64,000 nucleotides of DNA from Acanthornis magna (Eukaryota; Chordata; Aves; Passeriformes; Acanthizidae). A program made the translations under genes and the position numbers. This document shows positions 10,606 through 22,400 of the stretch, piece after piece. The notes beneath the pieces were generated by a model. The model was given only the letters and a program-made list of their open reading frames with translations. It did not search any database and was not told where the DNA came from. Location of the stretch: NCBI GenBank assembly GCA_036785705.1, contig JAWUZG010000015.1, positions 310,001 to 374,000 on the forward strand, read 5' to 3'. How positions within the stretch are numbered: position 1 is the stretch's first letter; every line of letters begins with the position of its first letter.

Positions 10606-11512
10606 TGTTATGATCCAGTTATTAAGGTTCTTAGAAATACCTCTGCCCGAATTGAAGTGCAAACGAGACCCTCTGCCAGTCAATAGTATGGGTTTTATTG
10701 TATAGTAAATATGAGAGAGAGAGAGGAAAAGAGAGAAAGGGAGAAGTAGGGAAAGAGGTGGGGGGGACAGAAAGAGAGTGACAGAGACAGAATAAAAGAA
10801 TATCACCATCTGTGGATCCCAAGGCTGTAGCGTTGATCCTCTCCACCTTGGTCTTCTTGGTGGTGATGGTCCCCCTGAGAAGCACAGAATCCCATGGGTT
10901 ACTATACACTCAGGCCAGGTGGCAATGTCCAGGCATGTGCCCCGGGGGAAGGGACAGTCCCTTGCAGCAAACTCTGCTTGCATCACATGCAGTCCTGTGG
11001 GGCAAGGCCTAGCATTTTGGGGGGGCTTTCATGGATTATGACACCCCCTCAGCTGCCTCTCACATGAATGTCCCGTGGATGTGGCCTGTGGGCTTGGGGC
11101 TTCCACAGCTGGGCAAATCTGTGTAACAGAGGATGGGTGTTTATTGCCTCTCACCAGAGGTTATGCCACTGCACCCAAAACCTCCTCCTCCCCGCCTTGG
11201 TTGGGGGGAGAAGTCTGTGTAGACCTGGCTTTGTGAGCTGTGCTTTCCCCCCACCCCAAACTCAGCCGGGGATGAGTCTCAGTGCAGCTGGTGGCTTTGG
11301 CCTTTGTGGATGCATACCTTTCCTGCAGCCTTGAGATGACTGAGCAATAGGTTTCCTTTTGTCTGATCTTAGCAGTTTGACTTTGAGTCCAAAGTCCCAG
11401 TCAGGTATCCTCACCGAGGCTTCTTTGGTTGTAGTTTCTTTATACAGTTTTTTTTACAATGAGCAAAACTTTATATCAATGTTTGAGGCATGAACTATTT
11501 CAGTCTCTGACA
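10606..11512 (-). mobile_element. Solo LTR-B, copy 3
   Basis: Third tandem copy; GTTGC at 10,601-10,605 and 11,513-11,517. Confidence 0.9.
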
Positions 11513-11707
11513 GTTGCCCCAGTGTGTGCTTTGTAAATCTCTGTTGGGTTCCTAAGTCCTGTCAGAAGTCTCTCTACTAGAGCTGTGATGGCTGAGGAGC
11601 AAGGTCTTCCTGAGCCCGCTGTCCCCAGCTTCATCCTGGAGTGCTGAAGATGGGATCAGTGACTCTTCAGGCCTCTTCATTCTTCTGACCGAGCTTTGTC
11701 TCTGCAG

Positions 11708-12062
11708 TCACTGTAAAAACTTCAAGAAGTCCAGAGAAAAGCTGCACTAACCCACGGGAATCCCGGAGCCAAGCGCCTTGTGTCTGCGTCAGAAGAACAC
11801 CAAGCGGCTGAAGGCAGTGTCAGCCCAATTTGAAAAGGCGGAGCAGCAGGACAGGATGAAGGTTGGTTTAGGAAATGAGACTGGTTTTCCCTTGAAAACT
11901 TGTCTTGCCCCTTCTTGTACAGTGGAGGACTTGGCTGCGCTCGAGGGAGAAGACCCATCATTGCAGAGTGAGCTGGAAGTCAAGAGGCAGACACTGGAGG
12001 AATTGCAGCTTCAGAGGGATCTGCTGGAGCAAGAGAGGGATGATGTTAGCAGGGCCCTGGAC
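11708..12062 (+). pseudogene. Middle exon block with nonsense codon, unit 3 (5' edge of copy A)
   Basis: Third copy of 2406-2760, again with TAA after GAAAAGCTGCAC. From about 11,596 onward the sequence is colinear with copy B at an offset of 22,307, so this is the exon that should precede copy A's first clean exon at 13,270. If it is used, copy A is truncated here; a start downstream would avoid it. Confidence 0.6.
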
Positions 12063-12271
12063 ACCTTATTCCTAGGCAGCGCCTGTGGGAGTGGGAGTTG
12101 TGCCAGCCAGATCAGCCCAGATGCTGTTTCTGGCTGTAGAAAACAGGGACACTGCTGTGCACACCTGGCTCAGGATGGCACACGCATTTCTTAGCCAGGG
12201 AGATGCATGTTCATCAGCCAAATGGTAGATGGTTCTGCAGAACTTGTTACTTTGGGCAGCCACAGAGCCCC

Positions 12272-12527
12272 TAAAACAGGGGACGGAGCTGGGGAAGGGT
12301 CTGGAGCACAGGTGTGATGAGGAGCAGCTGAGGGAGCTGCGGGGGGCTCAGCCTGGAGAAAAAGAGGCTCAGGGGGCACCTTCTCTCTCTCTACAACTCC
12401 CTGTGACAGGAAGGTGCAGCAAGGTGAGGGTTGGGCTCTGCTCCCAAGGGAGCAAGGGACAGGACAAGAGGAAAAGGCCCCAAGCTGTGCCAGGGGAGGT
12501 TTGGATTGGGTATTACAGGAGAGCTGT
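12272..12527 (+). mobile_element. CR1 LINE fragment, unit 3
   Basis: Third copy of the CR1 piece; equivalent to 34,579-34,834 beside copy B, so this insertion is older than the A/B duplication. Confidence 0.8.
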
Positions 12528-13269
12528 GAGAGAATGGTTTGTTTCTGATGGTCACTGTCAGACAGTCTCACTTCTGGAGTATGGGCAAGGTTTGGCAAAT
12601 ACACAGCAGAGGTTTTGCTTTTGAAGAAAGGAGCTCAAAACCACAGTTTAGTCTTCAGGCTTAAATACCACCAAGGGCCATTAAACACCTTCTTTGTTGG
12701 TGTGAACTGCTTTGGCCACATCAGCCAGACTTCCATCACTCATTAAATGACTGCCCACCGCAGGAGCTGTTTCCCTGCCAAGCATCCCCTCCTTGCAGAG
12801 AGCTGCTTTGCACACTGGAGGAGGTGACACTTTGATATGGGTTTTGTTCTAGAAGCAGAAAACCTGTGTATTTTCATTTGCTTCAGTGAGCAAGATTGCT
12901 TTGGCTCAATCTTTCCTGAAAATGTCCAGCACTGGAATAGATCCTGATAGAAATGTTGTTTGCCAAGTGCCAGTTGTGGAAGATGCAGTATTTTTGGGTG
13001 ACAGCACGGGGTTTGGAGTAGGCATGTTTGTTGGGAAGGAGCTATCTGGTCCCAGGCAAGCCAGCTGGGCCTGGCACAGGCTTTCCAAGGTAACGGTGCC
13101 AGAGGATTTGGCAGCCCTGGCTATCAGAGCTGCAGAGGGCAGATGCTGTGAGACTTTGAGCCCAGAGCACAGGAGCTCCTTGTCGTCTGGCTACCTGCAA
13201 GGTGGCACAGGCTGGCTCTGCACAGGGCTCCCGAGGAAGGGCTCGAGCTGTACCTTGTCCCACTTCCAG

Positions 13270-13463
13270 GTTTCCCAGGAGCAAGAGTCGTCGAGCAGGG
13301 CTCTGGAGCAGCTGCGCCGAGAGTCCTCTGGCCAAGGGCACGCGCTGGCCCAGGTGTGCAGAGAGAAGGAGCTGCTGGGCCGGGAGAAGGCTGCTCTTGA
13401 GGGCCGACTGGCAGCCATGGAGCGGCACCGACAAGACCTTTCCAAGCAGCTGGCAGAGGCCAG
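13270..13463 (+). CDS. Copy A exon 1, coiled coil
   Basis: CTTCCAG|GTTTCC to GCCAG|GTAAAG; starts phase 0, ends phase 2. It reads VSQEQESSSRALEQL... and ...REKELLGREKAALEGRLAA. Human CEP250 has a closely similar EKEALVREKAALE stretch, and rootletin is next best. A frame upstream of the acceptor is open back to 12,886 but is intronic in look. Confidence 0.75.
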
Positions 13464-16400
13464 GTAAAGGCAGGGAGCAGAGCCTGGGCAGGACAGGGCT
13501 GAAGCGCTGTAGTGCTAAAGGTGGTAAGCACTACACAGGGGTTTATTGCATCCTCTGTGCATTTCAGATGTAGATGGGGCTGTTGAGGTCAGGTTGGGCT
13601 GGGCTGTCTGTGCTATGGCAGGCCATAAGGAATGCCTGGGCACTCCCTCAGAGGGCCCTGCTTTGCTCTTGAGATGGCACAAGTGTGCCTTCTCTGTACA
13701 AGTTGGCTTGCAACACATTTTCCATACTCAGGTGCGGGGATCTCGAGCCATGTCATCCTGGAATAACTGCCTGTGGGTGTGAGGAGCAAGTGACTCATTT
13801 CTCTCTGTATTTGCAACTTGCAGGTCAACGAGGGAGAGCCTGGAATCCAGCCTGTTTGCTGCTCAGCAGAGGATATCTCAGCTGGAGGCCACCAGGAACC
13901 ATCTGGAAGCTCAAGTGCTCACAGTCATGCAGGCCAAGGAGGTGATACAAGGTGAGAATCTCATGTGCTTTGTTTGTGGTGCTGCCCCTGCCTAGAGAAG
14001 CTGCTGTAAAGCCACCTCTGTCCGCAGGGCTTCTGAGGAGTGGCAGGGCTGGAGGCAAGGCCCTCCTACACTGACACAGAAAGGGCCTGAGGTCAGTAAA
14101 GTCAGTAAAGACTCTGCATCTTGCTGTTGGTTGTGTTTGCAAGAGAAGGGAAGTGCCTCCAACGTGAGCTGGAAGCGGAGAGAACTCTTAGGAAGCAGGA
14201 ACAGGAAGACACAGCACAACAGCTCTTGCAGGCAGAGCAGCAGTGTCAGGAAAGCCTCAGGCTTCAGGGAACTGCTCAGCAACTGGAAATAAACAAGCTC
14301 CTGCGAGCCCTGGTAGGGGACAATAGGCTCTGAATTGTCCAGGCCCTGTGGGTTGGTTTAGCACAAGCAGAGCCTGAGGGTGTGAAAGGGCAGCAATCCT
14401 CTGCCAGAGGCCTCCTGCTGCTGGGCCGGGCAGCAGAGCCAGCGGCTCAGACATGGAGGTGTGTGAAGAGCCACGGCATGGTGCTGGGACAGTACCTGCA
14501 GCCACAGCTTCAGTGTGGGCGTCAGACGAGTTCCAGAGCAGCTTGGGCGGTGCCCAGCCAAAGCATGGCAGCCCAGGGTGGCATTGTGCCCAAGTCCCAT
14601 CTGCCACAGGGCAGATGCCAACACAGAGCAGATGCCAACGCAGAGCAGATGCCAACGCAGAGCAGGTGCCAACGCAGAGCACATGCCAACGCAGAGCAGA
14701 TGCAAATGCAGAGCAGATGTAAATTCAGAGCAGATGTAAATTCAGGGCAGATGCCCACAGTGCTGCCGGCTGCAGGCGTGGGAGCTGGGTTCCCTTCTTG
14801 CTGTGCTTGCACGATGAACAGAGGGATAAGCTTGGGGCTGGAAGCAAATAGATCAGGCCCTTTGTCCCTGGTCCTTCAGTCCTTGTGCCTGGGGCATCAG
14901 AGAGGGGAAGGTAACACCTCCTTTCCTGAATGGTTGCACTCAATGCTTGTGAAGGGATTTCTCAACAAAAATGATTTCATGAGTGTCTGATTCTTGCACA
15001 TGCTGAGCCTCCTTTCCCGTTCCCTGAGAGGACACAGTTTCTGGAGGGCAGAAAGCCGTGCTGTTGTCTTTTCAGCTTGGGGTTTGTGGGAGGTATGAAG
15101 CTTCACAGTTTTCAGTGAGGAGCTTGCCTGGGACTTCATCTTGAAGATTTTTCCTCCCCTCCTCAGGCAAGTGAGCGGGAAAGGTACCATGCAGAGATGC
15201 TAGAGATGCTGGAGCAATTGGAAAAAAAGAAGGCAGAGAGAGAGCGGGAGCACGAGAAGGTGCTGTTTGAGATGAGGCAGAAAGTTGCCACCCTGCAGGC
15301 TCAACAAGAAGATGAACGAACTAGATTTGAAAATGCCAAGCGAGAGGTAACGACTGTGAAATGAGAATTTTTGATTTTTTGCAAGGCTGGAGCTGTGGGA
15401 GATGGCAGGATAGGGAGTTGTGTGGAGCATGCCCTCCATGTATTCTACACTGAATTTGGGGAGGTGAAAGCTGAACGGGGCTATCTTTGGAACTAGGAAT
15501 GAGCCTTCTCATAGGAAGCCAGGCAGAAACATTGGGTTTCAGCTGAGATTTTTGTGCTGCTCTTGTGTTCTGTATTTCTAAGAGTTACCTCAGAGTATCT
15601 TCACTGTTCTCTTACCACTCCTCTTTTGGTGTGTACTGTTAGGTGTTCATAGCCAAACTTAGTTTGTAGGGCTTTTCTTTTGTGGGCACAGGGAGGGCGC
15701 AGCAGGAACGCTGACAAGGGAAAAACGTTTTTAAAGACTAGTCTGGAGTACTGCTGAACAGTAACCCAAAGATGTCTTCTGGGCTGTGTTGTAAGTCACT
15801 TGCTGGGAAGCTGTGTCTCCCCCGGGGCAGACAGCGGCCCAGGGGAGCAGCAGCCGAGTGCTCTGGGAGCACATGAGCGCATCAGTCTTTGCCTTTGCCA
15901 CGCAGATGTTGCAGGGCACGTGTGAAGCCCTGTGCTCTTGCTTTCTGTGCAGGTCCTGCTGGAAGAGCAGAATGAGAAGAGGGCTTTGTCAGAGACGCTG
16001 CTCCAAACTCAGGCAGAGCTAAGCCGAGCCTGCCAGCAGGTGCAGCAGCTCAGGCAGGAGGCGAGAGAGCAGCAAGAGAAGGGGCAGGTAAGTCTGAGTA
16101 GGCAGGGAGCAGAGTGCAGGGCAGTGACAAGGGCACAAAAGGCAGGTCCTGGGACTGAGAAGGCAAGGGCTGCTTCAGACCCTGGGAGAACAGAGCCTGG
16201 TAAGCTCCAGAGCTCAGCCCCAGGAAGGAAGGCTTGCAATGGAAGCAGGGCTGCGTAGAGAAGCCAAAAGAAGTAGCAGAGGGAATGGGATTTTGAGACA
16301 GCAAGTGGAAAAAGCTGGGCCTGAGGGCAGGTGCCAGGAAGTTGCTCTGCATTTTGTTACCAGACCATGGAGGCAAAGCTGCAAGCTGAGCTGCAGGAAG

Positions 16401-19400
16401 CTCAGAGTGAAATCCAGGCAGAGCAGAAGAGGCATAAGGAAGAACTCCAAGGCGTCAAAGAGGAAATGAATCTCCTCCTTGGGCAGAGGGAGGCTCTGCA
16501 AAAGCAGGTGAGTGAAACAGCAGTGGCACCACAGTCATCCAGCAGGGGCTCTGTGCCCTTCTTGCTTTTCCATGGCAGAGCAGCAGCTAACGTGGTGGTC
16601 CCTGGGGCTGCCTCGTGCTGTGGGCTCCATGGCAGCTGCTCTGAAGGCCCCTCAGTGCTCTGCTAAGTCTCAGCTGCTGCCCTGGACAGCTGGGCTGGTC
16701 CTCTTGGCTGTTGGCCAGCAACCATCATCATGGATTCCTGCTGGCCTCTTCCTGCTAGCCATAGTTTGGGAGGTGCTTTTTCAGGTGCCCTTGAGGCACA
16801 GATAGGACTCCTCAACAAAAGTTGTAAAGTAGGTATGTTTATTCCAGCGCTGGGACACATGAGGGATAGCTCCCTAAAATTTCATGCGCGCCGTCTGTGG
16901 CACTTTGCTTGGTTTATATTGAGCTACAGGTTACATATTCATGAAGCTATACAATGTCCCTATACATATTCATTATCAATTCCTGCTTCGTAGTATAATG
17001 AGTCCAAAGTTCATTTAAATACACTTGCGCCTGCGCAGTGCTGCCTGGTGGTCGTGGGTGGGGGTCTTAGATGAAGTAAAAGAGTCTTCCTCTGATGAAT
17101 AAAGGGGTCTTCCTCATGTTGAACTCTTCACCTTGCTTCCCTGCACACACTCCCTGGGTCCCTGGCCTGAGTCCAAGCCCTATAGCTGGCTTGGGCTGGT
17201 TTGGGGGTCCAAAAACAGGATGCCTGGTCTCCTTACACATGGGTAAATATCCTCGTTACATCCTCTCTTTCTGTTTGGCAAGCGCAAAACATGTCAAGCA
17301 AGCAATATCTATTGTTTAGTGAGCAGCCCCTAATAGATCACTATCTACCCGTAAATCACCTTTGGTGAGCCACTTGGAGATTGAAACAAGTTGTCCATAT
17401 CCATTGTGAATCTGGTGCTCTCAGGACAGGGAGAAATGCAAAGTTGGCCTTTTCCATTCCTCACAGCCTCTGCTGTGGCTGACAGTGACAGGCTGTGGCT
17501 GTAGCCTCTGACTGCTTTATTTTCTTAGACTTGAGGTGGGAGAGTTCATATCTCAGCTGGCAGCCTCCAGGGAGTGGCAGGAAACCACTGTCCAGAGAGC
17601 CCCGCAAGATGTGAGGGATGCCCAGGAGCAGTCCATTCAGAAAGCGTTGGAGGTTGAGCATATCTGGAAGATGCTGGAGGAGGCAGAAAATCAGAACGAG
17701 GAGCTGCAAGGGAAACTGCAGAACTTGGAGAAGGAAAGGAAACAATGGAAAGAAGTGGCACAGCAAAATTCAGAATATCAGATTTGCTTGAATGCCCTAG
17801 AGAGGGAAAATGCCAGGTAAGTGCAAGCCTGTGGGACTCTGCATTGTGAGCAATGGATTCCCTCAGGGGCTCTGGCAGCATTTCCTAAGTGGCAGAGTTC
17901 TGAACTCGCCCTGCAGATGTGTCTCGTTTTCTGGATGTTGTGTTTCATTTCCTTTTCTTTTAAGCCTTCAGTTACAGTTTTCTCTGAAGACAAAGGCTTT
18001 TGGGGTAGCTCTTTCCCTCTGGGGAGGTGTTGTGTTGTTAGGTGGGTGTGTTAACACTGTCCCAGCTGCAGTGTAAGGGGCTGGACACATCCATCAGCTC
18101 CACCTTGGGTCCTGTAAGTTGAAGTTTTTGGGATCTGGATCAGCTCTGGCATTGTGATGCCTTTGCTTGGCAGAACCATCTTAAGGCCCTGATTTCTGAT
18201 AGAAGACAGATTCCCCTCGGAGGCACCCAAGAAACAAGAAGGTCTCTGTTGCATCGTTGCTCATCAAATGGCCCCGGGTGCCTGGAAGAGGTCGAGCAGG
18301 GTCCCTGCCAGCCTCCACAGTGCACAGGTGTTAGTGACTGTGCAAAGAATGCAAGAAACAAGACCAAGGTTAGGGGGGCTCCTCCAGCTGATCAAGTCTT
18401 GTCAGTCTTCAATGTTGCAGGATTCTTCTTGCAAGCAGAAGACAAGGAAAAGGCAGGCCACTCTTGCTTGCCTGGAGGTTTCTGCATCTTCCATCACGTT
18501 GTGCTCCAAGCCTCTGTCACCACTTCTGCTCTTGGCCTTTGTTTCTCTCCAGCTGAAAGTAGCATGGGTGCTGGTAAATCTTAGGGAACTTCCCAGAGGT
18601 CCCCTGGCTGTCAGGTGCTACTCCTCCTACCTGGACATACAAGATGGGGGAAGGAAAATGTCTCTTCCATGTTGACCAAAGCTTGTGCCCTTGGAGCCTG
18701 GTTAGTCAGAAGAGAATTGTTCCTCTCCCCTACTGTCTTCATTGCAAGACTTTGTTAGGTCCGTTTTCATATTCCCACCGAAAGAAGGAGGCAGGGTATG
18801 TAGGCAGGAGCTCCCCATTCTTTCATGAAGAAAAGCAGAGTGGGCACATGCAGGGCTGTGAGCGCAGGGGCAACAAACAGCCAAGTTGTTTAGACAAACT
18901 TCATCAGACAGGGCACTTTTCCCCGAGCTGGTGCAAGTGCTCAGAGTTGATAAAATGGGATGTTACGTAGTAATGAGTTGCATGCTTCTCTTCTAGGCTG
19001 ATTCTGTCTCTGAAGGAAAAGGATCTGTGCCTGAGAGCACTAGAAGAGAAGAACTTGGTGCGGAAGAACCAGGTGCATCACCTTCATTCTGCTCTTCAGG
19101 AGGCCAAGCTGCTCAACTCCGAGCACAGAAGAGAACTGCAGGAGCTCAACATGCAGGTAACCTGTGCCCTGGCATCCTCTTCTCCAGGGACACACAACAC
19201 CACCTTCGGCTTGGAGGCCCCAACTGCTTTCTGCTCCCAGCAGCCTCCACTGCTGCCGTGTGCTGCCCGGGGCTGCTGCTGCTGCAGCCTGAGGCCAAGG
19301 CTGGATCTGGTGTCTGCTGCCACCAATATTTTCCCCACTTCTCTGCCAGGTGCTGGCAGGAAATGTGTTAGGAGAAGCAGCAGCAGAGTCCTTTGGAGCT

Positions 19401-22400
19401 TCTCCATCCCTATGTTAGCAGTGTTGTCCCAGATGGAGTTGGTGCCTGTGCCGGGCGCTGAGCAATGTGGGCACGCAGACGTGGCTATGGCAGGCTGGGG
19501 AGGGCACTTCCACTGCAGCCAGTTCAGCCGGTGTTCAGAGCTGCACCCTCAAGGATGCCCATTGCCTCCCTTTCCCCATTTTCACGACATTTGTCTCAGT
19601 TGGAATCCTTGCTTCTGCGCCTTCTCTTTTGGGCATGTTTTTTGTTTCAAGTCATTTCTCCTTTGTTGCTCTCCCTACTGCCCATTCTGCTGCCCCAGGA
19701 GCAGTCCTGTCCCTGAGGCTCTGTGCATCCATCTTCCAGATGCAGGCTCTGCAGGAGGCAATGCTGGAGAAGGAGGCTGCCCAGGCAACTGAGGAGAAGC
19801 AGCTGCTGCAGGAGCTGGAGGAGTCCCGAGCAGGAGAGCGGCGCTTCAGGGACTCTGTGCACGTGCTGGAGGCTGAGGTGTCTGAGCTGCGTGTGAGGCT
19901 CCAGAGCTCTGAGGAAAGAGCAGAGGCCACAGCCACACAGCATAAGGCCTTGGAGCTGGAGCTGAGGAACACACAGGCTCAGAGGGACAATCTCAGAGCT
20001 CAGAATCAGGAGCTGCGGAGGGAGTTGCAGGAAAGTGAACAAGGTACAGCTTCTCCTCTCCCACTCACTGCCCCATCCTGTCTCACCAGCAGGATCTCTG
20101 ATGCCACACAGAGGAAAAGGGCAGTGTCCAGAGATGGCAGAGGGGAAAAACAACCAGCAGGAGGTTTATCCATCCAAGTGCCAGAGAAACATGCCAGCCA
20201 CTGGTGGCTGGCAGTGCCATCTGGCTGTGCTGTGGCTGATCCCGTGCACAGCTGGTGCCTTTCAGGTGCCATGTCAGTGCTAAGGAGCTGTAGCTGGATG
20301 CCTCAGCTCGACTGCCCCAAACTCCAGGCCCTGCCAGAGGCTCCAGGCTATTGGCCTCTCCGGAGCAGGGCTGCACAGGCATCCCCACTCCTTTCTCTGC
20401 CTTTGATTGCTCACTCTGCACAAGCCCAAGAGCAAACACACTTTCGTATTCCTCTGAACCTTGCCCCTTTCAGTCCTGCTTTTTTCTCTGCCTGGAAGTT
20501 TCCTTCATTTGTGTCAGTTTTTGGAAGTCCTTGTGGGCTTAGGGCCTGGCAAATACAGGCAGGCAGAGAAGACAGTGCTGTTGTCTCTGCAGGATGCACA
20601 TCAGTTTGCCTTGGTTTTGCTTTTCCCCTTCTCTTTCTCCTTCCCTGGTGCAGATTGGAGGAGGGAAGAAGTCAAGGACACCTCCCGAGAAATTGCCCTG
20701 AAGACAGAGGCCACTAAAATACAGGAAGAGGCTGTGACTCTTCGTCAGGAAGTGGCATCCGTCCTGAAGAAGTTGGAAAGCCTGGAGAAGGAAAGGAAGG
20801 ATGTGCTGGTGAGAATGGCCAATGCCATGAAGGGCCATTTCTTAGCTATGTTTGGAGCTTGTATGAATATTTCTAAGGAGCACCTTTTTCCAGTTTAACT
20901 TTTCCAATTGTATTCTTCTGAACAAGGAGGAAAACATGATGGTGTCCTGTCAAGCTCAGTTACGGTTTTGACTGCTGATTTTCCTCCATGCTGGAGTTTT
21001 GTTCCCTAGAAGCTTTAGTTCTCAATGCCCATGCTTGTCTCTATGGTCATTTCATGGTTTGGGCAATTCCTCGTGTCCAGACCCATGTTCCGATTTCTAA
21101 ATATCTGGCCCTGGCACAAGGGGGGAGAAGACCAAGTTTGCTGTTAATAGAAAGGTGCTGGGCCTTGGCCATCTGAGAGCAGCCAGTGGGGAGAAAAGAG
21201 AGAAAAGCAAAGTGCAGATCCAGATAAGGACACGTCCCTGCAAGGGGAGAACTTGTCCTGAGTGCCAGCAGAGAATGACAGACTGATCTGGCCATTGCTG
21301 CTTCAAGAGAGGACAGTGGGGCTCTTGGGGATGGAGCCATGGAAACTGCACACAGGAGAGGTCGAAAACCACTCCTGTTACCCCAAACCCAGGGAATGAA
21401 ATGTTGGGTGTGTTTGCTCTTCCCTTTCTCCCTGATGGAGAGCACATCCTCACGGCACTGCCTAAATCCTGCTTAGGGAGGACTGAAATGCTGGCTGCAG
21501 CTCTGGCAGCTCCTCCTCAAAGGAGCACTCGAGTGGAGCTGCAAGAGGTCGGGGAAGAGCAGAAAGGAAGCTGGGATGGGCTGAGCGAGCTGGGAAAGAC
21601 ACAGCGTCAAGGGGGGGCCCAGCAAAGGTCTGCAGCATCCCGAGAGGCAGGGAGAGAGGGGCAGTCTGTGCCGGCCCCTGGGGCAGGAGTCCAGATCTGG
21701 GATGGAAAGCAAACCGAGAGATGGAATGAGTGACCCTTTTTCTGCCTTGTTTTGGCAGCATGAATGGGAATTGTATCTGGAGCAGCTGAGAAATCTGGAA
21801 AAGGAAAATGAAATACATGCACCCGATGTTCAGAGAAAGAAGGAAAGAAGCCAGCACTTGGAAGTGGAGAGGGAAGCCATGCCAGAACAGCTGGAGCATG
21901 GTGCTGCTGCTCTGAAGGAATGGAGAGGGAAAGCTCAAGTCCTGAGTGCTGCCCTAACTAAGAGTGAAATTTCCAAAGGGGCTCTGAAGAAGCACTTGGA
22001 CATCCCAAAGGCAAAGGCATTTCTCAAGGTAGGCACTGGCATTGCTCTTCAGTCCACTGCAACATCTCTCAATGATTCCAATGATGGTTCGCAGAAAGGG
22101 GTGGGAATGAAGGTATATCCCTGTCAGTCCAGGCCCTCTTAGGAAAAGCAGCTCAGGCTGCAACCAGCAGCCATGTCTGTGTCCCTGGCTCCAGGCAGAG
22201 ACAGAGACCATTGCCAGCCAAATTGATACGGGGCACGCCCTTAACAAGTGACACAGCTCTGGAGCTTGCTGTTCAAATCAGCTCCTGGCCCAAAGCTGGC
22301 CATGGGGAGCTGCTCCTGCCGTGCCCAGGCAAGGGGAGGCACCACGTGGGGGGTTGGATTTGGCCTGGAAAGGAATGGAGCAGGTGAGCAGAGTGATGGA

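Larger units (their letters stand above)
1..12702 (+). repeat. 4.65-kb tandem array of hybrid CEP250-like gene pieces (2.7 units)
   Basis: Units run 1-4652, 4653-9302 and 9303-12702; the second is 2 bases shorter than the first (a GT lost from GTGTGATT in its LTR). The third unit leaves the repeat at 12,702 and continues colinearly into gene copy A. Each unit holds the end of a 1.1-kb LTR, a 48-codon exon, a 45-codon terminal exon, a 907-bp solo LTR, a middle exon block with a nonsense codon, a CR1 piece, and the 3' half of the 1.36-kb module found at 22-24, 44-45 and 49-58 kb. Copies differ by only a few substitutions, so the array is young. Confidence 0.93.
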
